Source: Ruminococcus sp.
Lineage (GTDB): Bacteria > Bacillota > Clostridia > Oscillospirales > Ruminococcaceae
Length of the DNA: 50,969 nucleotides
Reading direction: 5' to 3'
NCBI GenBank assembly: GCA_031262495.1
Contig: JAISHV010000058.1
Span: 1-50,969 of the forward strand
In this document: piece after piece, positions 40,653 through 49,875 of the stretch
How positions within the stretch are numbered: position 1 is the first letter of the stretch
Layout of the letters: the number at the start of each line of letters is the position of its first letter
Notes under the pieces: model-generated
The model's input: the letters and a program-made list of their open reading frames with translations, nothing else
Told to the model about the DNA's origin: nothing
Databases searched by the model: none
Program-made: the position numbers and the translations under genes

Positions 40653-41684
40653 CTATTCTATGTGTATTTCATCATCGGTCTCATTCTCCGAAAGGATTTC
40701 GGTAATGCGCCCGGTGAGATATTCAATATAAGGTATAATCTTCGCGTAGTCAATCCTCAGAGGTCCGAGTACACCGAGTGCACCCGCATTTTTCCCGCTT
40801 TTTTTAATCTTTCCGACTACAAGCCCTGTATTGCTTACAGTGAAATTACTGTCTCCGCCGAATGCTACCGTCAGGTCTCCGAAACTCTCGTCCAAGAGTT
40901 TTGACACAAGTTCCTTATGCTTTATAAATTCTGTAAGTGCAGCTGAGTCAATATCCTGCCGCAGCAGCAGACTCTGTTCATTATTGATGGTGATATTACT
41001 GTCGCTGAATTCATCCGCTAAGTTTTTAATCTCCGTCAAAAGCGGCGCCATCGCTAACATATAACCGCTTGTAGCGGATAAAATTCTGTCGAATACCTCT
41101 TCCGAAAGGTCTTCAATCGAAATCCCCTGTAGGTTTTCAGCCATATAGTTTCTGAAAAAGTCAAGCTGTTCATGAGATAAGTCAAATTGAAGTCTGCATA
41201 CCTTGTTCTTGATGCTCCCGTTTGACGTAATAAGCAATACGGCGTACATTCGTCTCCCCGTGGGGATAACTTCAACCTTAGAGATTACCGAAAATTTCGG
41301 CGACAGGTTACTTGAGATTACAGCACAGCGTGTCAGTTCCGATAACGCCGTAGCGGCATTACCCAAAAGGTTTTCTGCTGTCGGTTCTGTGTCGTCTAAA
41401 TATTCATCCAGCATCGCTTTGTCTTGTTCTGTAAGCTCAATCTGCGGCATAAATTCTTCGATATAAAGCTGATACGCGCTGAATGTGGGAATACGTCCCG
41501 CCGATGTGTGGGGTTGTTCGAGATATCCAAGCTGTTCAAGTACCGCCATATCATTCCTGATTGTCGCGGCTGATACTTTTAAATCGCCGTCGGCGGCTAT
41601 TGTTTTTGAGCCGACAGGTTCTCCGGTTTTGATATACTCTGAAATCACAGCGCGGAGGATACTCTTTTTTCTATCGTCAAGCAT
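40653..41684 (-). CDS. hrcA: Heat-inducible transcription repressor HrcA
   Basis: HrcA binds CIRCE and represses the dnaK operon at low temperature; GroEL keeps it active. The 343 residues contain the N-terminal winged helix (ILRAVISEYIKTGEPVGSKTIA, SAATIRNDMAVLEQLGYL, HTSAGRIPT, a family signature) and GAF-like and inserted dimerisation regions. GGAGG lies five bases before ATG. Its own promoter carries CIRCE 11 bases downstream of the -10 box, so the operon is autoregulated. Confidence 0.97.
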   Translation of the reverse strand: MLDDRKKSILRAVISEYIKTGEPVGSKTIAADGDLKVSAATIRNDMAVLEQLGYLEQPHTSAGRIPTFSAYQLYIEEFMPQIELTEQDKAMLDEYLDDTEPTAENLLGNAATALSELTRCAVISSNLSPKFSVISKVEVIPTGRRMYAVLLITSNGSIKNKVCRLQFDLSHEQLDFFRNYMAENLQGISIEDLSEEVFDRILSATSGYMLAMAPLLTEIKNLADEFSDSNITINNEQSLLLRQDIDSAALTEFIKHKELVSKLLDESFGDLTVAFGGDSNFTVSNTGLVVGKIKKSGKNAGALGVLGPLRIDYAKIIPYIEYLTGRITEILSENETDDEIHIE

Positions 41685-41799
41685 CTTTACCTCCGATATC
41701 CAATTTAAGTAAACTTACAAAACTCTACGCACTTGCCGCTTTAGGCAATATTGCACTGACTTGTAAAATTACCGCATTAGCACTTGATCGGTTTGATTG

Positions 41800-41826
41800 T
41801 TAGCACTCTTTTTGTTTGAGTGCTAA
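41800..41826 (-). promoter_or_regulatory. CIRCE operator of the hrcA operon
   Basis: A perfect TTAGCACTC-N9-GAGTGCTAA inverted repeat, the HrcA binding site, overlapping the predicted transcription start of the hrcA promoter. A further TTAGCACTT half-site lies at 41777-41785. Confidence 0.97.
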
Positions 41827-41837
41827 CTCTGATTTAT

Positions 41838-41865
41838 ATTATAATTCTTTTTCCGAAAATGTCAA
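41838..41865 (-). promoter_or_regulatory. Promoter of the hrcA-grpE-dnaK-dnaJ operon
   Basis: On the - strand TTGACA (41860-41865), 16-base spacer, TATAAT (41838-41843), immediately upstream of CIRCE. Confidence 0.87.
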
Positions 41866-41954
41866 GCGATTTTTAAAAGTTTGTAGAAAATGCACAAAAT
41901 AATCCATCATAATCTATGCTGTTTTGGTGTAATTGTTGATTATTTTTTTATGGA

Positions 41955-41983
41955 TTGACATTTCGCAATCTTTATGTTAAAAT
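41955..41983 (+). promoter_or_regulatory. Promoter of the GGDEF/EAL gene
   Basis: TTGACA (41955-41960), 17-base spacer, TAAAAT (41978-41983), with TATGT before the -10 box. The AAGGGGGTG ribosome site lies about eight bases before the ATG at 42091. Confidence 0.8.
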
Positions 41984-42090
41984 TAGATATAAGTTATTAA
42001 TATATTTATACATTATATTTTGTGTAAAAACTCTTAACATATTAAGATTTCAATAAATATTAATTAAAAACGCAAGGGGGTGCATTCGCT

Positions 42091-45000
42091 ATGACCGACA
42101 CCGCTGCAATCAGTCAAACAATTGATGAACTGCTTCTTGAAAACCGCGAACTGAAAAAGAAACTCAGCATAAAAAAAATTAGTCTGAAATTCGCATCAGA
42201 CAGTGCGAATGTCGCTTTATGGGAATATAACCCCGAAACAAAAATTTTAAGTCACAGTAAAAAACTGGACGGAAAACTTTCCGACACAAACTTAATCATA
42301 GATAACTATCGCGAAACAATGAAAAACTGGGGACTTGTTCACCCGGACGATTTGGACACATTTGATGCCTATTGTGACAGTATGGACAACGGCGATCCGC
42401 ATTTTACGTATGAAGTGCGTTTGATAACAGACGACTATACATTCTCATGGGTACGCTTCGTGGGCGAAACTTTGCGCGATGAAACGGGAGCAATAATTAC
42501 CGTCGTCGGCAAAACCTTAAACGTTACAAACGAGAAAAAATCCGCCGAAGCAACCGTTAAGAACAACAAAGAAGACCCTGTTACTCATGTCTATTCAGGC
42601 AGTTACATAAAGTCATACGTAGATGAAGCAATCCATAAAGAACACACAAATACCGAACATTTATTCCTCGCGGCGGATATTGACAATTTCAGAAGCATAA
42701 ATGAAAAATGGGGGCGGCTCTACGGGAATTACGTCCTTGAGGCAGTCGCAAGCAGTATTATCGGGTGTCTTAGACCTGACGATGTTGTAGCGCGCATAAA
42801 CTCCGATGAGTTTGTGATTTTTTGTCCGAATATCTCGCGTTCGCGTGATGAAGCCGCAGAAATTTCACAGAAGATTTTAAATATTTTATCAACGCTCCAA
42901 TTCAAGGGTGAAACACATATTACGCTCTCATTAGGCGGGGCGCGTTTCCCGGTTTCGGGTGAAAATTTTGACAGTCTTTATCATAATGCAAGTGTCGCAC
43001 TTCAAATCTCAAAGGACCGCGGAAAAAACCGTTTTACGATGTTTTCGGCTGTCCCGATTTCACTGCGTGATGAAACGATTATCAGTGATTCTGCCGATGT
43101 ATATATTGAAAGAAACGACCTCACGAATATTGACAAGCCGCTGTTTGATTATTGTTTTAACATTCTCACAACGTGGGATGATTTTTCGTCTGCCGTTGAT
43201 GAAATCTTTAACGAAACAGGCAAACACTTTGAGCTTGACCGAATCTGTCTTATTGCGAAAAATTCCACAGGTGACCTCGGAATGTTCCGCGACTGGTATT
43301 TAAACCGCAATTTATATAGTGAAGACGGAAAAGAATTCGCCGATTTCCATAATAATCACCGCGCTACAATAGCCAAACGCTATGACGGCAATTCTCGTTT
43401 TATTTACAGAGCAGACGGGCAAAAAGATGAAATCTCAAAAAGCCCGGATTTTGACCGCTTCGGCATAAAGACGTTTATTCAGTTCCCTATTACCGAAAAT
43501 GAGGAACTTATAGGCACTGTAACCTATGAAGACAGAAAAAATATCCGCGAGTGGAGCGATACAGAGATTTCCACTCTCTTTTCGATAACAAAAATGATTG
43601 CGGCTTATACACTCTATAACCGCAGCAAACTGGCTCTCGAAAATGAAACCATCTACACCGGAAATGTCCTCGAAACTCAGCGTCTCACCTATTATGTAAT
43701 CAACCCCAAGAACTTCGAGCTTGTGTATATCAGCGCATATGCCAGTGAAATTTTCCCGAATCTCATAGTCGGCAAAAAATGTTATAACGCGGCTTTCGGC
43801 GAACAATACCCTTGTGCATTTTGCCCCATAAAAAATATGCGCGAGCATGATTTAGACAAATACACACTTGAGCGTTATGATAAAATCCGCGATACGTGGT
43901 ATACCATTTCGGCAACAAAGATTTTGACATCTGAAAATACCGCTCAGGCACTTGTGTGTTGGACGGATGTTACGGCATTTCTTGAGCGCGTGTCGTCTAT
44001 TGACCGTCTGACAGGTGTTTTGTCTTATGAAAAATTTAAGACAGACGCTACCGTTTTGATTCACGAGAAAAAGCATCCTTATAAAGTCGTATTTGCCGGG
44101 ATGCGCCATTTTAACTATATTAACGACCAATTAGGCTATTCAATCGGCGATGAGGTACTTAAATATTTCGCTCACTTCTTTTCACAGATATTGACAGAAG
44201 ATGAGTTGATTTGCCGTATCAAAGGCGACGACTTCCTTATTCTGATGCAAAACGATATGGCGGCAGAAATCGGCGAACGTATAAAAAACACGGTAAAATC
44301 CCTTGAAGTTATGCTCCGTGTAAAATATCCCCAAATTAATCTGTTTGTACATTTCGGCTCTTATGAAGTTAAAGACACGGATTATTCTGTAAGTTCGTGT
44401 ATTGATAAAGCCAACAGAGCTAAAAAAGCTACGGAAGACCTCCCTGCTGCGGACAATCATATCCTATATGACTTTGACTATAATTTAGGTATTGAAGAAG
44501 GCGAGAACCTCCGACTTGAGAATATGATGTATGACGCTATGGCGACAAACCAATTCAGAGTCTATGTTCAGCCGAAAGTGAGTATCGACGGCGAAACCAT
44601 CGGCGGCGCGGAAGCCTTAATACGTTGGATTACGCCCGGCGGGGAATTTATACCGACGTTCAAGTTTGTTACGCTGTTTGAGCGAAACGGGTTCATTATC
44701 GAAGTGGATAAATTTGTCTATAATACCCTTCTGAGAAACATCAGAAGCTGGCTTGACTTAGGCAAAAAACCGCCCGTTGTATCTGTGAATGTATCGCGCC
44801 TGCATTTATTTGATGAAGCATTCCCCGACTATCTGAATAATTTAACAGAACGGTATAATGTCCCGCATGAGTATATTGAAGTTGAAATAACCGAAAGCGT
44901 ATTCTTTGACAACACCGAAAAACTCATTAAAATGATTTCTGCACTCCGCGAGCGCGGATTCACCATATCAATGGACGACTTCGGAACTGGCTACAGCACG

Positions 45001-45261
45001 CTTAATCTGATGAAATCACTGCCTATTGATATTGTAAAAATCGACAGCGGGTTCTTTTTAAGAAACGAAATGGACAGAAAAAGCCGCGCTGTTATTTCAT
45101 CAATTATTCATCTCTGTAAAAACCTTGACTTAAAAATTGTCTGCGAGGGTATTGAAACAGAAGAACAGGTTCAGTTCATTAAATCTGAATACTGTGACTA
45201 TGCTCAGGGGTTCTATTATTATCGCCCTATGCCTATTGAACAATTTGCGAAACTTATTTGA
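42091..45261 (+). CDS. Multi-domain GGDEF-GGDEF-EAL signalling protein with PAS/GAF-type sensors
   Basis: A 1056-residue cytoplasmic protein for cyclic di-GMP turnover. In order: PAS-like (about 28-145, LWEYNPETKIL), first GGDEF-type domain (about 170-320, active-site segment INSDEF at 236-241), GAF-like (about 350-510), PAS-like with a cysteine motif (about 530-640, CAFCPIKNM), second GGDEF-type domain (about 640-800, KGDDF at 711-715), and EAL (about 815-1056). The EAL domain keeps Glu841 (EALIRW), DDFGTGYS (Asp962, Asp963), VCEGIETEEQ and AQGFYYYRPMP, so it looks like an active phosphodiesterase. Both GGDEF motifs deviate from G-G-D/E-E-F and may be regulatory. No membrane helix is present. 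Confidence 0.92.
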   Translation: MTDTAAISQTIDELLLENRELKKKLSIKKISLKFASDSANVALWEYNPETKILSHSKKLDGKLSDTNLIIDNYRETMKNWGLVHPDDLDTFDAYCDSMDNGDPHFTYEVRLITDDYTFSWVRFVGETLRDETGAIITVVGKTLNVTNEKKSAEATVKNNKEDPVTHVYSGSYIKSYVDEAIHKEHTNTEHLFLAADIDNFRSINEKWGRLYGNYVLEAVASSIIGCLRPDDVVARINSDEFVIFCPNISRSRDEAAEISQKILNILSTLQFKGETHITLSLGGARFPVSGENFDSLYHNASVALQISKDRGKNRFTMFSAVPISLRDETIISDSADVYIERNDLTNIDKPLFDYCFNILTTWDDFSSAVDEIFNETGKHFELDRICLIAKNSTGDLGMFRDWYLNRNLYSEDGKEFADFHNNHRATIAKRYDGNSRFIYRADGQKDEISKSPDFDRFGIKTFIQFPITENEELIGTVTYEDRKNIREWSDTEISTLFSITKMIAAYTLYNRSKLALENETIYTGNVLETQRLTYYVINPKNFELVYISAYASEIFPNLIVGKKCYNAAFGEQYPCAFCPIKNMREHDLDKYTLERYDKIRDTWYTISATKILTSENTAQALVCWTDVTAFLERVSSIDRLTGVLSYEKFKTDATVLIHEKKHPYKVVFAGMRHFNYINDQLGYSIGDEVLKYFAHFFSQILTEDELICRIKGDDFLILMQNDMAAEIGERIKNTVKSLEVMLRVKYPQINLFVHFGSYEVKDTDYSVSSCIDKANRAKKATEDLPAADNHILYDFDYNLGIEEGENLRLENMMYDAMATNQFRVYVQPKVSIDGETIGGAEALIRWITPGGEFIPTFKFVTLFERNGFIIEVDKFVYNTLLRNIRSWLDLGKKPPVVSVNVSRLHLFDEAFPDYLNNLTERYNVPHEYIEVEITESVFFDNTEKLIKMISALRERGFTISMDDFGTGYSTLNLMKSLPIDIVKIDSGFFLRNEMDRKSRAVISSIIHLCKNLDLKIVCEGIETEEQVQFIKSEYCDYAQGFYYYRPMPIEQFAKLI

Positions 45262-45271
45262 TTATATTTTC

Positions 45272-45304
45272 AAAAGGGTATTCATTAGAAATGGATACCC
45301 TTTT
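45272..45304 (+). terminator. Terminator of the GGDEF/EAL gene
   Basis: AAAAGGGTATTCAT pairs with ATGGATACCCTTTT (one G-T pair) around a short AT-rich loop, ending with a short T run just after the stop codon. Confidence 0.82.
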
Positions 45305-45426
45305 GTATTATTAAAAATTAACTCTTTATTCATAAATAATTATCATTATTTGATTTAAATTCAGTTACAAATAGATTATACTGTTAATGAATGTAATTTA
45401 AAATTCCATTTCGGAAATTTCGGTAA

Positions 45427-47031
45427 ATGAACATGGCTAAACTTTTTATAAATCAAATCGGATATTGTAAAAACCTCTTGAAAACTGCGATTTTTTCGGG
45501 GTCTGTAGGTTCTTATACCATAACCGATTCAAAACTTCGTAAAAAGGTTTTCACCGCCCGTCCTGTCGAAGAACGTTTCTCCTCTGTTTGGGGCGAGCGT
45601 ATTTCGGTTTTGGACTTCACTGCACTAAAATCATCCGGTGAGTATTTTATCACTGCCGGACAGAAAAAGTCTGACGTTTTTACTATTACAGACAATCCTT
45701 ACAGAAATTTGCGCTCCGAAGTTTTAAAAACATTCTATATAAACCACTGCGACAGTACATGGGAAGCCGGAGCCGGTGCTTTTTCTCACCTTGGCTGTCA
45801 CACTAAGAGGGCATACCTCAAAACAAACCCGAATGTGCGTATAGACGTTTCAGGCGGCTGGCATGAAGGTCCGGGATATTCAAAATCCGTAAACAGTACG
45901 AGTGCCGCAATTTCCAATTTAATTTATGCACAGATTTTATTTGATAATTCCCCGCCGAACGCCGAAAGCGAATGTGAATACGGCTTGAACTGGCTGCTGA
46001 AAATGCAGCGTGCTGACGGAGCGGTATACTCAAAAGTCTGTTCGGCAAGTGTCGGTACTGTACTTTTGCCGCCTACCGAAACGTCTGAATATTACGTTGA
46101 TGATATAAGCCGCCGTTCGGCTTTGGCGTTTATTTCGGCTTGTTCGCTCGGTTCACGTTTTTTCGCCGACAAAAACCACAGATTCTCCGATACACTGCGC
46201 TCTGCAGCTGAAAAGTCGTGGATATGGTTTTGTGAAAACTGTGATATTTCAAAAGCATTCGCCGATATGCCGGGGACTGCCTCCCAAGAAAAAGTAAATT
46301 ACGACGATGATTCATTCAAAAAGCGTATTCTGACTGCCGAAAGTGAACTGACTGACGAATTCTTCAGAGCACTCTGTGAAGTCTATGCCATGACAGAAGA
46401 ACAGGAATTCTTTGAACACATTGAAAAAGTTTTCCCGCTGATTGACTCGACTGGGTTTTACGGCAAATCAAAATCCGGGTTCGGTACACTCGCTTTGATG
46501 TTTTCGGGTGTTCCTTTGCCTAATGATTTTATTTCACAGATAAAACTCGCATTCAGAGTAGCATCGGATAATCTCATTTCCGACAGTTCTCTGATTTCGC
46601 GCCCTCAGCTTGAATATCCGTCAAATAAGCTCCTTTGCACCGATTCGGTTACGCTGATGGCGGCATCTATACTCTTAAAGAGCCGCGAAATGTTTTCTGC
46701 CGCATTTTCAAATTTAAACTATATCTGCGGCGGCAACCCTATGGATAAATGTTATTTAACAGGGTTCGGGAAAAACTCCGTTAAAGATCCGCGTTGCAGT
46801 CTCTCCGCTTCAAGCGAAACAGGCGAACCCGTGCCCGGACTGCTTGTTACGGGGGCTGATTCACTCCGCTTAGATAACTATTTAAAATGGACTATCCCTG
46901 CCGGAACTCCGCCGGGATTCTGTTATGCCGATTCATCTACATCACCTTCTTCAAATGAAGTCTCGGTATTTACAAACTCCGCACTTTACTTCTTACTGTG
47001 TGCGGTAGACTATTTTTCGGGGAAATTATAA
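45427..47031 (+). CDS. Degenerate glycoside hydrolase family 9 protein with CelD_N-type domain, no signal peptide
   Basis: A 534-residue protein resembling family 9 endoglucanases. Residues 5-90 look like the N-terminal immunoglobulin-like domain (LFINQIGYCKNL, the usual GH9 entry motif). The alpha/alpha barrel follows, with DVSGGWHEGPGYSK at 140-153, GGNPMDKCYLTGFGKNSVKDPR, and the C-terminal NEVSVFTNSALYFLL. In active members the first block reads GGWYDAGDxxKY; here DAGD is EGPG, so the catalytic-base Asp is missing. The usual His-Arg motif after the NPM block is also absent. The proton-donor Glu511 remains. No secretion signal is visible. It may be an inactive binding protein. A weak ribosome site precedes ATG. 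Confidence 0.82.
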   Translation: MNMAKLFINQIGYCKNLLKTAIFSGSVGSYTITDSKLRKKVFTARPVEERFSSVWGERISVLDFTALKSSGEYFITAGQKKSDVFTITDNPYRNLRSEVLKTFYINHCDSTWEAGAGAFSHLGCHTKRAYLKTNPNVRIDVSGGWHEGPGYSKSVNSTSAAISNLIYAQILFDNSPPNAESECEYGLNWLLKMQRADGAVYSKVCSASVGTVLLPPTETSEYYVDDISRRSALAFISACSLGSRFFADKNHRFSDTLRSAAEKSWIWFCENCDISKAFADMPGTASQEKVNYDDDSFKKRILTAESELTDEFFRALCEVYAMTEEQEFFEHIEKVFPLIDSTGFYGKSKSGFGTLALMFSGVPLPNDFISQIKLAFRVASDNLISDSSLISRPQLEYPSNKLLCTDSVTLMAASILLKSREMFSAAFSNLNYICGGNPMDKCYLTGFGKNSVKDPRCSLSASSETGEPVPGLLVTGADSLRLDNYLKWTIPAGTPPGFCYADSSTSPSSNEVSVFTNSALYFLLCAVDYFSGKL

Positions 47032-47147
47032 TTTGAAACTCCGCGCTTAACTCCCTGTTTTATATGGTTGATTATTTTTTAGAGAAACTTTAAAGTTTTA
47101 TAAAAGTAAACGAAAATTACATTCCTCCCGCTGTCGGTAACAAATTA

Positions 47148-48452
47148 ATGGCTGTAAAAATCACCGGCGTAAAAAGACGCTCCCCTGCCGAAAAAGCCGG
47201 AATAAAAAACGGCGACTTGCTTCTTAGTATTAACGGACACGGTATCAATGACGTGCTCGACTATATGTTTTATATCGCCGAAGAAAATGTGAAAATAGAA
47301 GTTCTGCGCGATAATGAGACACTGATATTTAACGCCTCAAAATCGGAATATGATGATATCGGTCTGACGTTCGATTCATTCTTGATGGATGAACAAAAAC
47401 CCTGCCGTAATAATTGTATCTTCTGTTTTATCGACCAAAACCCGCGAGGCTTACGCGAAACGCTTTATTTTAAAGACGACGATGCGCGCCTGAGTTTCCT
47501 GCAAGGCAATTATATTACCCTCACAAACCTGACTGACACCGACATTGAGCGCATTATAAAAATGAAGCTCAATATAAATATTTCGCTTCATACAATGAAC
47601 CCCGATTTGCGTGTAAAAATAATGCGAAACCGCTTCGCGGGCGAAAAACTCCGTTATCTCAAAGACTTAACAGACGGCGGCATACAGCTTAATATCCAGC
47701 TTGTACTTATGCCTGAAATAAATGACGGCGAGGAATTGGAGTTTACGCTCACAAAGCTTTTTGACTTCGCGGAAAATATTAATTCCATTGCTTGTGTGCC
47801 TGTGGGACTTACCGCTCACCGTGAAGGACTGCCGGAACTCAAACTCTTTGATAAATTTTCGGCAGCGCGTGTAATTAATACCATTCACAAATGGCAAGAG
47901 AAATTCAGCGAAAAAACAGGTTTCAAAACCGTTTTCGCGGCGGATGAATTCTTCTTAACTGCGGGTTTACCTATCCCTGATGAGGATTATTATGAGGATT
48001 ACCCTCAGTATCAAAACGGCGTGGGGATGATTCGCTCGTTTACGGATTCTTTCCTGTTTGCGCTTGAAACTTTTAAATGCCAAATCAAAATAAATCCGAA
48101 AAAATACCTCATTGCGACAGGTACTGCGGCATATCCTTTTATGAGTGAGCTAATTAAAACAGCGAAAGAGAAATTCCCGCAGATTGATTGTGATGTAAAA
48201 GCGATAAATAATACATTCTTCGGTGAAACTATCACTGTTTCGGGGCTTTTGACGGGCACTGACTTATACAGTCAGCTTGAGGGCAGAATAACCTCCGACA
48301 GAGTTTTACTGCTTACAGAATATATGTTCAGAAAAGACTCGGAAGAGTTTTTGGACAATAGCACAAAAACAGAACTTGAAGAAAAGTTATCGGTAAAAAT
48401 TGAGGTTTTCCCCGATGACGGCGAGGCGTTATTTAAAATAATAACGAGTTAA
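47148..48452 (+). CDS. PDZ-containing radical SAM protein, DUF512 family
   Basis: A 434-residue protein of unknown reaction. Residues 1-60 are PDZ-like (KRRSPAEKAGIKNGDLLLSINGHGINDVLDYM). A CX3CX2C motif follows (PCRNNCIFCFIDQNPRGLR), the 4Fe-4S site that makes S-adenosylmethionine radicals, then the TIM-barrel part (ISLHTMNPDLRVKIMRNRFAGEKLRYL). The C-terminal DUF512 part includes DEFFLTAGLPIPDEDYYEDYPQYQNGVGMIRSF. This gene commonly precedes der in Clostridia, as here with eight bases between them, suggesting a ribosome or cell-envelope role (inference). Confidence 0.93.
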   Translation: MAVKITGVKRRSPAEKAGIKNGDLLLSINGHGINDVLDYMFYIAEENVKIEVLRDNETLIFNASKSEYDDIGLTFDSFLMDEQKPCRNNCIFCFIDQNPRGLRETLYFKDDDARLSFLQGNYITLTNLTDTDIERIIKMKLNINISLHTMNPDLRVKIMRNRFAGEKLRYLKDLTDGGIQLNIQLVLMPEINDGEELEFTLTKLFDFAENINSIACVPVGLTAHREGLPELKLFDKFSAARVINTIHKWQEKFSEKTGFKTVFAADEFFLTAGLPIPDEDYYEDYPQYQNGVGMIRSFTDSFLFALETFKCQIKINPKKYLIATGTAAYPFMSELIKTAKEKFPQIDCDVKAINNTFFGETITVSGLLTGTDLYSQLEGRITSDRVLLLTEYMFRKDSEEFLDNSTKTELEEKLSVKIEVFPDDGEALFKIITS

Positions 48453-48460
48453 GGATAATA

Positions 48461-49780
48461 ATGGTAGTAGCAATAGTCGGTCGTCCGAATGTGGGAAAAA
48501 GTACACTTTTTAACAAGCTCACAGGGCGAAAAATCTCAATCGTAGACGATACCCCGGGCGTAACACGCGACAGGATATATTCTGATTGTACATGGCGCAA
48601 TCACACATTTATGCTCACCGATACAGGCGGCATTGAGCCTGATTCTGAGGATGTTATCCTAAAGCAGATGCGCCGTCAGGCTGAACTTGCCGTTGAAAAT
48701 GCGGATGTAATTGTTTTTCTTACGAATTTACGCGACGGAGTTACGCCTGATGATGAAACCGTTTCGGAAATGCTCCGAAAATCGGGTAAGCCTGTTCTAT
48801 TAGCCGTGAATAAATGCGACAGTATCGGTGTTCCGCCGATGGCTTTTTATGAATTCTTTAACCTCGGTTTGGGCGACCCTATCGCGGTTTCGGCAGAACA
48901 CGGTCACGGCACGGGCGACTTGCTGGACAGGATTTATGAACTTGCCCCGCCCGACCTTGAGCCTGAATATGCAGAAGAATACATCAAAGTTGCCGTAATC
49001 GGCAAGCCGAATACAGGTAAATCCTCTTTAATAAATTATATTTCGGGCAGTGAACGCGTTATTGTTTCGGATATTGCCGGAACTACCCGCGATGCCGTTG
49101 ATACGGTTATTGAGAACGAATACGGAAAATACGTATTTATTGATACGGCGGGTTTACGGCGAAAATCAAAAGTCACAGAACGGATAGAGCATTATTCTGT
49201 TTTACGCGCACTCTCGGCGATTGACCGCGCCGACGTATGCGTAATTATGATTGACGGCGCAGAGGGTTTTACCGAACAGGATTCAAAAGTCGCGGGATAT
49301 GCCCACGAAAAAGGCAAAGGCTGTTTAGTCGCCGTCAATAAATGGGATATAGTCGAAAAATCGACAAACACTATGAAAGATATGACCGCAAAGCTTTCAG
49401 AAGATTTCAGCTTTATGTCATATGTTCCCTTCGCATTTATTTCGGCAAAAACAGGCAAGCGCGTTGAAACCCTCTTTGAACTCATAAACAGTGTAAATAA
49501 CCAAAATTGTATGCGCATTTCAACAGGTATGCTCAATGACGTATTGTCCTACGCTGTAGCGCGTGTTCAGCCGCCCTCCGACAAGGGCAAACGCCTGAAA
49601 ATATATTACATGACCCAGCCCTCAACCAAGCCGCCGACATTTATCGCATTCGTAAACCGCGCTGATTTATTTCATTTTTCATATCAGCGGTATATCGAAA
49701 ACCAAATCAGACAGACATTCGGCTTGACAGGAACACCCGTTCGCTTTGTAGTCCGCGAACGCAACCGTGAAGATGATTAA
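48461..49780 (+). CDS. der: Ribosome-assembly GTPase Der (EngA)
   Basis: Der has two GTPase domains and helps 50S subunit assembly. The 439 residues contain G1 GRPNVGKST (near residue 6) with DTPGVTRDR, DTGG and NKCD, then the second domain with GKPNTGKSS, SDIAGTTRDAVDT, DTAG and NKWD, and a C-terminal KH-like domain (QPPSDKGKRLKIYYMTQ ... NRADLFHFSYQRYIENQIR). AAGGA lies five bases before ATG. It precedes plsY by 95 bases. Confidence 0.98.
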   Translation: MVVAIVGRPNVGKSTLFNKLTGRKISIVDDTPGVTRDRIYSDCTWRNHTFMLTDTGGIEPDSEDVILKQMRRQAELAVENADVIVFLTNLRDGVTPDDETVSEMLRKSGKPVLLAVNKCDSIGVPPMAFYEFFNLGLGDPIAVSAEHGHGTGDLLDRIYELAPPDLEPEYAEEYIKVAVIGKPNTGKSSLINYISGSERVIVSDIAGTTRDAVDTVIENEYGKYVFIDTAGLRRKSKVTERIEHYSVLRALSAIDRADVCVIMIDGAEGFTEQDSKVAGYAHEKGKGCLVAVNKWDIVEKSTNTMKDMTAKLSEDFSFMSYVPFAFISAKTGKRVETLFELINSVNNQNCMRISTGMLNDVLSYAVARVQPPSDKGKRLKIYYMTQPSTKPPTFIAFVNRADLFHFSYQRYIENQIRQTFGLTGTPVRFVVRERNREDD

Positions 49781-49875
49781 TTTTTATAATTTTAATATTT
49801 TCAGTTTAATATTGTGCAGTCTACAAACGCAATCCGAAATAAATTAATATTTAATAATTTTAGAAGTAAATAGCA

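Larger units (their letters stand above)
41713..42090. other. Divergent gap between the heat-shock operon and the GGDEF/EAL gene
   Basis: This 378-base gap contains the CIRCE operator and the promoter of hrcA (left side), and a + strand promoter at 41955-41983 for the signalling gene. The remainder is AT-rich; no RNA gene or further structure was recognised. Confidence 0.85.
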
